Source: Phyllobacterium calauticae
Lineage (GTDB): Bacteria; Pseudomonadota; Alphaproteobacteria; Rhizobiales; Rhizobiaceae
Assembly: GCF_019991125.1 (NCBI RefSeq)
Contig: NZ_JAGENB010000001.1
Coordinates: 186,001-250,000 of the forward strand
Direction of reading: 5' to 3'
Length of the DNA: 64,000 nt
Shown here: positions 15,439 to 24,929 of the stretch, piece by piece
Layout: each line of letters opens with the position of its first letter
Position numbering within the stretch: position 1 is the first letter of the stretch
Notes under the pieces: generated by a model
What the model was told of the DNA's origin: nothing
The model's database searches: none
What the model saw: only the letters and a program-made list of their open reading frames with translations
Position numbers and translations under genes: made by a program

Positions 15439-16422
15439 TCAGCCCTGCGGCGTCGAGGCCTTGCGCGCCCGTGCCCGGGCAAGCCCGAGCTGGCGCTCGC
15501 GATAGATGATGAAGATGCCGGCGCTGATGACGATGACCGCACCCGTCATCATTTCGCTGGACGGAATATCGCCGAACAGCATGTAGCCGATAACCAGGCC
15601 GAGCAGCATCGACGTATATTCAAACGGCGCGATGGTCGACATGTCAGCGTGCCGGTAGCTCTCGGTCAGAAGGATTTGCGCCACGCCGCCGGCAATACCG
15701 GCCATGACCAGGAAAGTCGCCTGCATCGGCGTGGGCCAGACCCAGCCGAAAGGCAGGCTGACCAGCGCGATGACGCTCGAGGCAATCGAGAAGTAAACGA
15801 CGATGGTCGGGGTGCGTTCAGTCTGGACCAGCCGCCGCACCAGGAGCATGGCGATGGCCGCAAGCCCTGCCCCGCAAAGGGTGGCGAGCGCGCCGATTGC
15901 CTCTTCGCCGCCGAATTCGCTTTGACCGGTGAAGAACGTCATGCGCGGCCAGAGAATGATCAGCACGCCGATGAGCCCGACAAACACAGCGCTCCAGCGG
16001 TAAAGCCGCACGGTCTCGCGCAGGAACACGGCGCTGCACAATACGGTCAGCAGGGGCGTGGCATAGCTGAGGGCAATCGCTTCCGGCAACGGCAGCTTGG
16101 TAAGGCCGTAGAAACTGGCACTCATGGCGCTGACGCCGACAAAACCGCGCCAGAAGTGGCTGAAGGGTTCATTGGTCTTGAACGCGACGTTCAGCTGGCC
16201 CTGCCACGCGATGAACACGACAACCGGAAAGATGGCGAAGAAGGAGCGGAAGAACACCAGCTGTCCTGCGGGGATACCGTCCGACGCTTTCAGCAGGCTG
16301 GACATGCAGACGAAGACGCAGACCGAAGCGACCTTGAGGCCAATTCCGAGCATGACATTGGTGCTGCGCACCTTATCCGTGAGGGGCGGTCCACCGTCTT
16401 TCTGGTGAACGATAGTTGTCAC
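15439..16422 (-). CDS. EamA/DMT-family transporter
   Basis: A 327-residue drug/metabolite transporter with two EamA repeats and ten predicted membrane helices. Repeat 1 includes VFFRSFFAIFPVVVFIAWQG, repeat 2 begins around residue 180 and ends with the family segment FEYTSMLLGLVIGYMLFGD. The GTG at 16422 is chosen since it follows AAGGAAT; a longer upstream frame has no ribosome-binding site and an unlikely Cys-rich leader. Substrate not predictable. Divergent from pepN. Confidence 0.9.
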   Translation of the reverse strand: MTTIVHQKDGGPPLTDKVRSTNVMLGIGLKVASVCVFVCMSSLLKASDGIPAGQLVFFRSFFAIFPVVVFIAWQGQLNVAFKTNEPFSHFWRGFVGVSAMSASFYGLTKLPLPEAIALSYATPLLTVLCSAVFLRETVRLYRWSAVFVGLIGVLIILWPRMTFFTGQSEFGGEEAIGALATLCGAGLAAIAMLLVRRLVQTERTPTIVVYFSIASSVIALVSLPFGWVWPTPMQATFLVMAGIAGGVAQILLTESYRHADMSTIAPFEYTSMLLGLVIGYMLFGDIPSSEMMTGAVIVISAGIFIIYRERQLGLARARARKASTPQG

Positions 16423-16645
16423 GACTGGTATTCCTTGAGGGAGCGAACGGAGAGAAACAGAATTGATATATCTGTATAGGTTACTTTGACGAATCCTTCC
16501 AGATACCAATGCGATCACGTTGCATGTTCCAAGCACATACGGAAGTGAACAAAAGCAACAGCATACGCGGAAAAAACCGGCTGCTTTGTTGTATGCCGGG
16601 GCAAACACGGCTACGGTCCGGCACCACAAAAAGGACAGTTTCCCA

Positions 16646-19291
16646 ATGCGTACCGATACCGGCCAGATCTTTCATCTTGAAGATTACAAGCCAACCGATT
16701 TTCTTATTCCCGAAACCCACCTTGAATTCTCGCTCCATCCCGAGCGCACCATCGTCAAGTCGACACTGCATATCGAACGCCGGCCGGGCGTTGCCACCGA
16801 TGCACCGCTTGTCCTTGACGGCGACGAACTCACACTCATCGACATCAGCATCGACGGCGTCGCATTGGGCGACAATGCCTATGTCGCAACGCCCGATCGC
16901 CTTGAAATCAGCGCCCTGCCCGAGAGCGGCACGTTCAAGCTGCAGATCACCACGGAAGTCAATCCGACCACCAATCGCCAGTTGACCGGCCTTTACCGCT
17001 CAAGCGGGGTATATTGCACCCAGTGCGAAGCGGAAGGCTTCCGCCGCATCACCTATTTCTACGACCGCCCTGATCTCCTGTCTGTCTATACGGTGCGCGT
17101 TGAAGCCGATGCCGTGGAAGCGCCGCTGCTTCTGGCCAACGGCAATCCGGGCGAAAAGGGTGTCCTGGCCGATGGTCGGCATTTTGCCGTCTGGCACGAT
17201 CCCCATCCCAAGCCTGCCTACCTTTTTGCACTTGTGGCGGGCGATCTCGGGGTCATCACCGACAGTTTCACCACCGCCTCGGGCCGCCCCGTCGATCTCG
17301 GCATCTATGTCGAGCACGGCAAGGAGCCGCGCGCGCTCTACGCCATGGATGCGCTGAAGCGTTCGATGAAGTGGGACGAGGATGTTTTCGGCCGCGAATA
17401 TGATCTCGACGTCTTCAACGTCGTTGCTGTCTCCGACTTCAACATGGGCGCGATGGAGAACAAGGGGCTCAACGTCTTCAACGACAAATATGTGCTTGCC
17501 GACCACGAGACCGCGACCGATATCGACTATGCCGGCATCGAAGCGGTGATCGCCCACGAATATTTCCACAACTGGACGGGCAACCGCATCACCTGCCGCG
17601 ACTGGTTCCAGCTGTGCCTGAAGGAAGGCCTGACGGTTTTCCGCGATCACGAATTTTCCGCCGACATGCGCTCGCGCGCCGTCAAGCGCATCGCCGAGGT
17701 CAAGGGTCTCAAAGCCCACCAGTTCCCGGAAGATGCCGGCCCCCTCGCCCATCCCGTGCGCCCGCGCCAGTTCCGCGAGATCAACAATTTCTACACGGCA
17801 ACCGTCTATGAAAAGGGCTCGGAAGTCGTGCGCATGATCCGCACCATTCTCGGCGCCGACCTCTTCCGCAAGGGGATGGATCTGTATTTCGAGCGCCATG
17901 ACGGCGATGCGGCGACAATCGAGGACTTCATCAAGGTGTTCGAGGAGGCCTCCGGCGAGGATTTGAGCCAGTTTGCCCTCTGGTACGATCAGGCTGGTAC
18001 GCCCAATCTCGCCATCACCTATGATTACGATCAGGCGACGCAGACCTTTGAAATCGAGATCGAACAGTCGCTGAAGGCCACCCCCGGACAATCATCGAAG
18101 AAGCCCATGCACATTCCCGTGCAGTTTGCCCTGCTGGGCGCCAAGGGGCGTGAGCTGAGGCCGAAATCCGTCAAGGGTGGAACGGTCAAGGGCGATGTCA
18201 TCCACCTGTTCAAGCGCAAGGAACGGCTGAGCTTTTCCGGCATCACCGAACGGCCGGTGCCCTCCCTCTTGCGCGGTTTCTCCGCTCCGGTCACCATGAC
18301 CAGCGAGCTCACCCGCTCCGATCTGACGTTCCTCGCCCGCCACGACGGCGACGCCGTCAACCGCTGGCAGGCACTGACGCAGCTGCTGACGGCGAAACTG
18401 ACCAGCAACGCCAAACGCGTGCGCGGCGGCAAGTCCGCCACCATTGAAAGCTCGTCGATCAAGCTTCTCGGCGAAATCGCCTTCAACAGCAATCTGGACG
18501 AGGCTTTCCGGGCGCTGTGCCTTGGCCTGCCGTCGGAAAGCGATATCGCCCGGGAACTCGGCAGCAATATCGACCCCGACGCGATTCTGGGCAGCCGCGA
18601 GGCGTTCATTCTTGCCGTCGCCGAAGCGCATGCCGCCAAATTCGATCAGCTGCATGACGATCTCGACCACAGCGGCCCGTTCAAGCCGGATGCGACAAGC
18701 GCCGGACGGCGTGCCTTGCGCAATGTGCTGCTCGATTATCTCAGCGCTGCCGACGGCAGCCCGAAACGCGCGGCGGCCCAATTCAGCCATGCGGACAACA
18801 TGACGGACCGCGTCGCGGCGCTGGCGGTGCTCGTCCAGCGCTTCGGCGACAGCACCCAGACAAAGAATGCGCTCAAGGCATTCGAGGACCGCTTCGGCAA
18901 TGATGCCCTCGTCATGGACAAATGGTTCATCGTCCAGGCGACCCAGCCGGGCGAAGGCGCCCTGGCCAGGGTGCGCTATCTGATGACTCACAAGCTGTTC
19001 TCGCTCGACAACCCTAACCGGACACGCGGCCTGATCGGCGCCTTCTCCAGCGGCAACCAGACCGGTTTCAACCGTGCCGATGGCGAGGGTTACAGATTCT
19101 TCGCCGAGACCATCCTGACCGTCGACAAGAAGAACCCGCAGCTTGCGGCGCGGCTCCTGACAGCCATGCGCTCCTGGCGCTCGTTCGAGGCGGTGCGGCG
19201 CGAGCATGCGCGCGAGGCCCTGGCCTCCATCGCCGTGGTCAAGGACCTCTCCGCCGACGTCAGCGACATCGTTCAAAGGACGCTCGCCTGA
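16646..19291 (+). CDS. pepN: Aminopeptidase N
   Basis: An 881-residue M1-family zinc aminopeptidase that trims N-terminal residues from peptides in the cytoplasm. The exopeptidase motif GAMEN and the zinc motif HEYFH (His304, Glu305, His308) with the third ligand Glu327 (CLKEGLTVF) are all present. C-terminal domains (DUF3458 Ig-like and helical) complete the E. coli PepN architecture. ATG 16646 after AAAAGGACAG is chosen; a longer upstream frame to 16520 lacks support. A 14-bp perfect stem terminator follows. Confidence 0.96.
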   Translation: MRTDTGQIFHLEDYKPTDFLIPETHLEFSLHPERTIVKSTLHIERRPGVATDAPLVLDGDELTLIDISIDGVALGDNAYVATPDRLEISALPESGTFKLQITTEVNPTTNRQLTGLYRSSGVYCTQCEAEGFRRITYFYDRPDLLSVYTVRVEADAVEAPLLLANGNPGEKGVLADGRHFAVWHDPHPKPAYLFALVAGDLGVITDSFTTASGRPVDLGIYVEHGKEPRALYAMDALKRSMKWDEDVFGREYDLDVFNVVAVSDFNMGAMENKGLNVFNDKYVLADHETATDIDYAGIEAVIAHEYFHNWTGNRITCRDWFQLCLKEGLTVFRDHEFSADMRSRAVKRIAEVKGLKAHQFPEDAGPLAHPVRPRQFREINNFYTATVYEKGSEVVRMIRTILGADLFRKGMDLYFERHDGDAATIEDFIKVFEEASGEDLSQFALWYDQAGTPNLAITYDYDQATQTFEIEIEQSLKATPGQSSKKPMHIPVQFALLGAKGRELRPKSVKGGTVKGDVIHLFKRKERLSFSGITERPVPSLLRGFSAPVTMTSELTRSDLTFLARHDGDAVNRWQALTQLLTAKLTSNAKRVRGGKSATIESSSIKLLGEIAFNSNLDEAFRALCLGLPSESDIARELGSNIDPDAILGSREAFILAVAEAHAAKFDQLHDDLDHSGPFKPDATSAGRRALRNVLLDYLSAADGSPKRAAAQFSHADNMTDRVAALAVLVQRFGDSTQTKNALKAFEDRFGNDALVMDKWFIVQATQPGEGALARVRYLMTHKLFSLDNPNRTRGLIGAFSSGNQTGFNRADGEGYRFFAETILTVDKKNPQLAARLLTAMRSWRSFEAVRREHAREALASIAVVKDLSADVSDIVQRTLA

Positions 19292-19343
19292 GCTGCTTCA
19301 CACCGGTTTTGCCTGAAGATTCGGTTGTCTCTTCCCCGTTTTG

Positions 19344-19376
19344 ATGCCCCGGCCGGTTATCCACCGGCCGGGGCAT
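19344..19376 (+). terminator. Strong stem-loop after pepN
   Basis: Perfect 14-bp stem ATGCCCCGGCCGGT / ACCGGCCGGGGCAT with loop TATCC, followed by AGTTTT. Confidence 0.8.
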
Positions 19377-19409
19377 AGTTTTACCCCTCGCCGGCCTTTT
19401 CCGGACGTG

Positions 19410-19519
19410 GAGTCTTTTCAAAGGCTTAGTCGAATCGGCTGCAAAACTGATTCATGGCTGCCACAATGATTGCTAAATATTTAACAAAAGGACTGGACAC
19501 ACCGAATCAGTTTTGATTC
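19410..19519 (+). promoter_or_regulatory. Cluster of five GANTC (CcrM) sites upstream of pleC
   Basis: GANTC occurs at 19410, 19432, 19449, 19504 and 19515 within 110 bases; one per 256 bases is the random expectation at even composition. Two of them lie in a perfect 11-bp inverted repeat, AAAACTGATTC (19443-19453) and GAATCAGTTTT (19504-19514), and a TTTAACAAAAG stretch lies between. CcrM methylation of GANTC controls cell-cycle promoters in alphaproteobacteria, so a role in pleC transcription is plausible. Confidence 0.55.
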
Positions 19520-19592
19520 ACTACAGGTGCTTCGGATGTGCGGCGTGGCGAAGCAAATCACTGATTATACGGGCAATTGAGGGGGCCATTCG

Positions 19593-21938
19593 ATGGCAAA
19601 TGCGGACGCGTATCGCGCGCCGACGGGGAAGGATTATGCCGGAAAGCGGGAGACTGCGCGGGGGCGCACCCGTCTTTCCGGTCATATCAAACTTCTCGCT
19701 GACCCTGCCTACGGCAAGCTGCTGGCGGCGGAGCCTTACCTGCGCCGTGCCATTCCGCCGCTGATCATTATTTTCCTCATCATCCTCGCAACGGCCCGTG
19801 CGATGTCGCTCCTGTCATGGCGCGACGATACGGAGCGGACGGCCCGCGCCACGCTGGCGCTGGCCGCGAACCACATGGCGAGCATCATCGACAACCGGAT
19901 GAAGGCCGGCCAGAAACTCGACGGCGGCGAGCTGCAGAACATCATCGCCGAGATGCGTTCCAACGACCTCATCCCGCATGGCATGTGGATCGCCATTGCC
20001 TCGGGTGAATCGAAGATCGTCGCCTCGTCGGATGGCGGCGACCGCTGGCGCGACAAGAATCTGGAAAGCTTTGTCACCGACGGCCAGCCGCTGTTCCTGT
20101 TCGGCGAGCGCGCCGGGGTGATGGAAGTGCGCATGAACGGCACGACGGGCCTTGCCGCGTTCAGCCGGACCGGCAGCGGCGGCTATTCCGTCTTCGTCAT
20201 GCATCCCGTCGATGCGATCTTTGCCGAATGGCGGCGGATGATATCCGTCAATGTCACGCTGTTCGCCGGAACCGCCGCGATCATGCTGGTGGTCCTCTAT
20301 GCCTATTTCAGCCAGTCGGCCCGGGCGCAGGATGCCGATGCGCTCTACCAGCACACCCAGGCGCGGGTGGATACGGCGCTGGCACGCGGACGCTGCGGGC
20401 TGTGGGATTGGGATATGGCGCGCGGCCGGGTCTACTGGTCGCGGTCCATGTATGAAATGCTCGGCTATGAAGCCTATGACGCGATCCTGTCGCTGGGGGA
20501 TATTTCATCCATCATCCACGAGGACGACGACAAGCTGTACGGTCTGGCCGCCCAGGTGGCAGCGGGCGAGATCAGCCAGATCGACCGGGTGTTCCGCATG
20601 CGCCACGCCGAGGGCCACTGGGTCTGGATGCGGGTGCGCGCGCAGGTTGCCGATGCCTCCGTCGGCGACACGCATCTCGTCGGCGTTGCCGTCGATGTCA
20701 GCGAACAGCACCGCTTTGCCCAGCAGACCGCACAGGCCGACCAGCGCATCCGCGAAGCCATCGAGAGCATTTCCGAAACCTTCGTTCTCTGGGATGCGGA
20801 CAATCGCCTCGTCATGTCCAACAGCAAGTTCAACGAATATTCCGGCCTGGCCAATGAATGCCTGCTTCCCGGCATCGGCAGGGATGAACTGGAGCCGCGC
20901 ATCCGCGCCGTTGCGTTTGAAAAGCGCATGGCCAATGAACATGGCCGTGCCGGCGCGCTGACCTTCGAACGGCAGCTGGCCGACGGCCGCTGGCTGCAGG
21001 TCAATGAACGGCGCACGCAGGATGGCGGGCTGGTGTCGGTGGGCACGGACATTACCCAATTGAAGGTGCACGAAGAGCGGCTGGTCGACAGCGAGCGCCG
21101 CCTGATGGCGACCATTCACGACCTCAGCCTTGCGCGCAAATCCGAAGTCGAGCGCACGCTCGAACTCACCGAACTCAACAGCAAATATGCGGTGGAGAAG
21201 GAACGCGCCGAGGCGGCCAACCGGGCGAAATCCGAATTTCTCGCCAACATGTCGCACGAACTGCGCACGCCGCTCAACGCCATCATCGGCTTCTCCGAAA
21301 TCATGCATTCCGGCACGTTCGGCCCGCTCGGTTCAGACCGCTACGAGGAATATGTGCAGGACATCCACACCAGCGGCAATTACCTGCTCAACGTGATCAA
21401 TGACATTCTCGACATGTCGAAGATCGAGGCCGGTCACTTCTCACTCGACCGTGAAGAGATCGACCTTTGCCCGCTGATCAACGAGACGGTGCGCGTCGTC
21501 TCGCTGCAGGCGCTGAACAAGGACGTGAAGGTGGAAACAAAAATCGCCGACAGCGTCACGCTCAATGCCGACCGGCGGGCGATCAAGCAGATCCTGATCA
21601 ACCTTCTGTCGAACGCGGTGAAATTCACCGATACGGGCGGACGCATCTCGGTGCGGGCGCGCAAGGTGTCGGGCGCGCTGGTATTCACCATCGAGGATAC
21701 GGGCTGCGGTATTCCGAAATCGGCGCTGAAGAAGATCGGCCAGCCGTTCGAACAGGTGGAAAACCAGTTCACCAAGACCCATACGGGTTCGGGCCTTGGG
21801 CTTGCCATTTCCCGCTCGCTGACCGAGCTGCATGGCGGCGCGCTGAAAATCCGCTCGACCGAGGGCGTCGGCACCATCGTCTCCGTGCGCATCCCCACCC
21901 GGACCATCGGCCCGGTGCGGGAGGAATGGCGGGTTTAG
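19593..21938 (+). CDS. pleC: PleC-like cell-cycle sensor histidine kinase/phosphatase
   Basis: A 781-residue membrane histidine kinase. Two membrane helices (about residues 53-74 and 219-238) flank a periplasmic domain; two PAS domains follow (about 255-375 and 390-490, the second with FVLWDADNRLVMSN), then a coiled coil, HisKA with FLANMSHELRTPLN (His555) and an HATPase domain with N, G1 (DTGCGIP) and G2 (GSGLGLAIS) boxes. This build and the glnE neighbourhood match PleC of Sinorhizobium, which acts on DivK to set polarity. GANTC sites cluster upstream. Assignment to PleC rather than another PAS kinase of the PdhS group rests on remembered synteny. Confidence 0.75.
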   Translation: MANADAYRAPTGKDYAGKRETARGRTRLSGHIKLLADPAYGKLLAAEPYLRRAIPPLIIIFLIILATARAMSLLSWRDDTERTARATLALAANHMASIIDNRMKAGQKLDGGELQNIIAEMRSNDLIPHGMWIAIASGESKIVASSDGGDRWRDKNLESFVTDGQPLFLFGERAGVMEVRMNGTTGLAAFSRTGSGGYSVFVMHPVDAIFAEWRRMISVNVTLFAGTAAIMLVVLYAYFSQSARAQDADALYQHTQARVDTALARGRCGLWDWDMARGRVYWSRSMYEMLGYEAYDAILSLGDISSIIHEDDDKLYGLAAQVAAGEISQIDRVFRMRHAEGHWVWMRVRAQVADASVGDTHLVGVAVDVSEQHRFAQQTAQADQRIREAIESISETFVLWDADNRLVMSNSKFNEYSGLANECLLPGIGRDELEPRIRAVAFEKRMANEHGRAGALTFERQLADGRWLQVNERRTQDGGLVSVGTDITQLKVHEERLVDSERRLMATIHDLSLARKSEVERTLELTELNSKYAVEKERAEAANRAKSEFLANMSHELRTPLNAIIGFSEIMHSGTFGPLGSDRYEEYVQDIHTSGNYLLNVINDILDMSKIEAGHFSLDREEIDLCPLINETVRVVSLQALNKDVKVETKIADSVTLNADRRAIKQILINLLSNAVKFTDTGGRISVRARKVSGALVFTIEDTGCGIPKSALKKIGQPFEQVENQFTKTHTGSGLGLAISRSLTELHGGALKIRSTEGVGTIVSVRIPTRTIGPVREEWRV

Positions 21939-21944
21939 AACGCT

Positions 21945-24929
21945 CTACTTTCCGCTGGATTTGTTTGCACGCGCTTCACGCAGCACTGCATTGAATGTCT
22001 TGCGGACGGATTTCGCCGTGTCTTCCAGATGGGTTTCCACCCGCCCGAGATCGGGAAGATCGCAGGCGCGGCACAGGAGATCGCCGAGGCCGGGCGGAAA
22101 ATCCTCGCGCCGGGTGTCGCTGTTCAGGCACAGCCGGATAATCTGCGTCAGCTCCGTATAAAGATTGGCAGCGCCCACCAGTTGATCCGTCACGACCGGT
22201 TCGGCAAAACCGGCCTTGAGCTTTGTCAGCACCTCAGCCGTCGAATGAGCGATGATCGGACCCTCGACATTGCCGGTGAGCACGGCGAACTGGGCGATGA
22301 ATTCCAGATCGATGATGCCGCCGGGAACCAGCTTCATGTCCCAGGCGTCGCGCGGCGGCTTCTCCGTTTCCAGCAGTGCCCGCATTTCGGCCACGTCCTT
22401 GGCAATCTTTGCCGGATCGCGCGGCAGGCTGAGAATCTCGCTGATTTCTGTCTCGATCTCACCGAACAGCGCGGTATCGCCCGCCACGGGCCGCGCCCGG
22501 GTCAACGCCATGTGTTCCCAGGTCCAGGCTTCCGTGCGTTGATACTTACGGAAGGAATCGATATGCGTCGCCACCGGCCCCTTGTTGCCGGAGGGGCGCA
22601 GGCGGAAATCCACCTCGTAGAGAACGCCCTCCGCCGTCGGGGCGGAAAGCGCCGCGATCAGGCGCTGGGTCAGCCGCATATAGTATTGCGATGGCGCCAG
22701 CTGCTTTTCGCCATCGGATTCCTCGGCATCCGCATCATGGTCATAAAGCAGGATGAGATCGATGTCGGAGCCTGCGGTCAGCTCGCGGCTGCCCAGCTTG
22801 CCCATACCGAGAATGGCGATGCGCCCGCCGGACACGACGCCGTGCTTGCTCGCGAATTCGTCGATCACCGCCTGCAAGGCCCGGTCGATGACCAGATCGG
22901 CGAGATCGGAAAAGGCCTTGCCTGCCCGGATACCGTCGATGGCGCCGGTCAGAAGCCGGATGCCGATGAGAAAGCGATGCTCGGCTGCAAAAATCCGCAG
23001 GCGGTCAAGGATGTCCTCATAGACTTTGGCTGGTCCAAGAAAGTTTTCCAGCCGCTCGGCCAGATAGGCGCGGGTCGGAATATCGGCGAAGATCGCCGGA
23101 TCGAGCATGCCGTCGAAGACATGCGGTTTGCGGGTGATGATGTCGGCAAGGCGCGGCGCGGCACCCATGATCAGGACGAGCAGATCAAGCAGCCGCGGGT
23201 TGGACTGCAAAAGGCTGAACAGCTGGATGCCGGCGGGCAGGCCCTTGATCATCTCGTCAAAGCGCATCAGCGCTTCGTCGGCCCGGCTCGTCGCGCCGAA
23301 GGCCTTGAGCAGCACGGGCGTCAGTTCAGTCAGGCGCTCGCGCGATTCCGCCGATTGGGTGGCGCGGTAGCGGCCGAAATGCCAGGTGCGGATGACGCGG
23401 CAGATATCGCTCGGGCGTTCGAAGCCGAATTTCGCCAGGGTTTCCAGCGTATCGGGATCGTCGACATCGCCGGTGAACACCAGATTACCGGCCTCGCCCG
23501 CCAGTTCCTGCGCCTGTTCGAACAGCGCCGCATAGTGCGTTTCGACCGTTTTCAGCGACTGGCGGAAATCGGCGGCAAAGGCGTCACCGTCGCGATAGCC
23601 CATCATGTGGGCCACCCGCAGGAAATTCTCGTCGTCTTCCGGCAGCATATGGGTCTGTTCGTCGGCGATCATCTGGATGCGGTGCTCCACATCGCGCAGA
23701 AAGCCGTATTTCTCCACCAGCGTGTCGCGTGCCTCCGCACTGATCCAGCCAAGGCCGTTGAGCGCCGCCAGCATGTCCACCGTGCGCGAGCCGCGCAGCT
23801 GCGGAAAGCGGCCGCCGGCAATCAGCTGCTGGGTTTGCACGAAAAATTCGATTTCGCGGATCCCGCCCCGGCCAAGCTTGACGTTGTGTCCACGCACGGC
23901 AATTTCGCCGTGGCCCTTATGGGCATGGATTTGCCGCTTGATCGAATGCACGTCGGCAATGGCGGCATAGTCGAGATATTTGCGCCAGACATAGGGCGCA
24001 AGCTCCGCCAGCACCTGCCTGCCCGCGGCGATATCGCCGGCGACGGGCCGCGCCTTGATCATGGCGGCACGTTCCCAGTTCTGGCCGCGCCCCTCATAAT
24101 AGTTGAGCGCTGCGCCGACGGGAATTGCCAGCGGGGTTGATCCGGGATCCGGGCGCAGGCGCAGATCGGTGCGGAAGACATAGCCGTCGGCCGTGCGGTC
24201 CTGCAGGATGCGCACCAGACGCCGCGTCAGGCGCGAAAACGTTTCGACGCATTCATAGGGATCGGGAATGGCCGGGCTGTGCTCGTCGATGAAGACGATC
24301 AGGTCGATATCAGAGGAATAGTTCAGTTCGAACGCGCCGAACTTGCCCATGGCGAGGATGATCCAGCCGCACTGCTTTTCCGGGTGTTCCGGGTCCGGAA
24401 GCTTGAGTTTGCCGGACTCGTGCGCATCGCGCAGCAGGAACCGCACCGCCGCCCGCACGCTTTCTTCCGCCAGCCGCGACAGCCAGCGTGTTGTTTCTGC
24501 CGTATCGAACACGCCGGAAAGATCGCCCAGCGCGATCAGCACATGCCCCTCCAGTTTCAACTGGCGCAGGACAGCCATAATGCCGGTTTCGGTGATATTC
24601 TCTGCTTCCGAGCTTGCCGCCACGCTCTGCATGAGCGCGTCAAGACGCTGTGCCAGCGGCATGGTGAACAGCGGTTCCAGAATGGCAGGGCGGCGGATGA
24701 AGACCGTGCGCAGATAGGGCGAGAGGTCAAGGACAGCCGCCAGGAAGGCCGCCGCTTGTCCATGGCCCTTCACGCCAGCGGTGGCAGGGCATTCCTTCCC
24801 GGCGGCGCTGTCGGCAAGCTCGGCCAGAAAGGCGGCGGCCGCCTTCTTGTCCAGCGGTGTCAGCGGGCGCAGATCGCGGGCGAAAAACGCTGCATCATCA
24901 AGGCCGGATGCCCTGGTCCTGACATTCAT
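21945..24929 (-). CDS. glnE: Bifunctional glutamine synthetase adenylyltransferase/adenylyl-removing enzyme
   Basis: A 994-residue GlnE that adenylylates and deadenylylates glutamine synthetase in response to PII and glutamine. Two nucleotidyltransferase domains show the catalytic signatures SSDIDLIVFIDE (about residue 205) and GSDIDLILLYDH (about residue 723), separated by the GlnD-UR-type helical linker. The length fits the family. The start ATG overlaps the stop of the upstream sensor kinase by four bases, indicating translational coupling. It is convergent with pleC, with only six bases between stops. Confidence 0.97.
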   Translation of the reverse strand: MNVRTRASGLDDAAFFARDLRPLTPLDKKAAAAFLAELADSAAGKECPATAGVKGHGQAAAFLAAVLDLSPYLRTVFIRRPAILEPLFTMPLAQRLDALMQSVAASSEAENITETGIMAVLRQLKLEGHVLIALGDLSGVFDTAETTRWLSRLAEESVRAAVRFLLRDAHESGKLKLPDPEHPEKQCGWIILAMGKFGAFELNYSSDIDLIVFIDEHSPAIPDPYECVETFSRLTRRLVRILQDRTADGYVFRTDLRLRPDPGSTPLAIPVGAALNYYEGRGQNWERAAMIKARPVAGDIAAGRQVLAELAPYVWRKYLDYAAIADVHSIKRQIHAHKGHGEIAVRGHNVKLGRGGIREIEFFVQTQQLIAGGRFPQLRGSRTVDMLAALNGLGWISAEARDTLVEKYGFLRDVEHRIQMIADEQTHMLPEDDENFLRVAHMMGYRDGDAFAADFRQSLKTVETHYAALFEQAQELAGEAGNLVFTGDVDDPDTLETLAKFGFERPSDICRVIRTWHFGRYRATQSAESRERLTELTPVLLKAFGATSRADEALMRFDEMIKGLPAGIQLFSLLQSNPRLLDLLVLIMGAAPRLADIITRKPHVFDGMLDPAIFADIPTRAYLAERLENFLGPAKVYEDILDRLRIFAAEHRFLIGIRLLTGAIDGIRAGKAFSDLADLVIDRALQAVIDEFASKHGVVSGGRIAILGMGKLGSRELTAGSDIDLILLYDHDADAEESDGEKQLAPSQYYMRLTQRLIAALSAPTAEGVLYEVDFRLRPSGNKGPVATHIDSFRKYQRTEAWTWEHMALTRARPVAGDTALFGEIETEISEILSLPRDPAKIAKDVAEMRALLETEKPPRDAWDMKLVPGGIIDLEFIAQFAVLTGNVEGPIIAHSTAEVLTKLKAGFAEPVVTDQLVGAANLYTELTQIIRLCLNSDTRREDFPPGLGDLLCRACDLPDLGRVETHLEDTAKSVRKTFNAVLREARANKSSGK

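Noticed and set aside
22029-24140. 703-codon plus-strand open frame
   Set aside because: Antisense to glnE; no motifs, shadow of a GC-rich gene.
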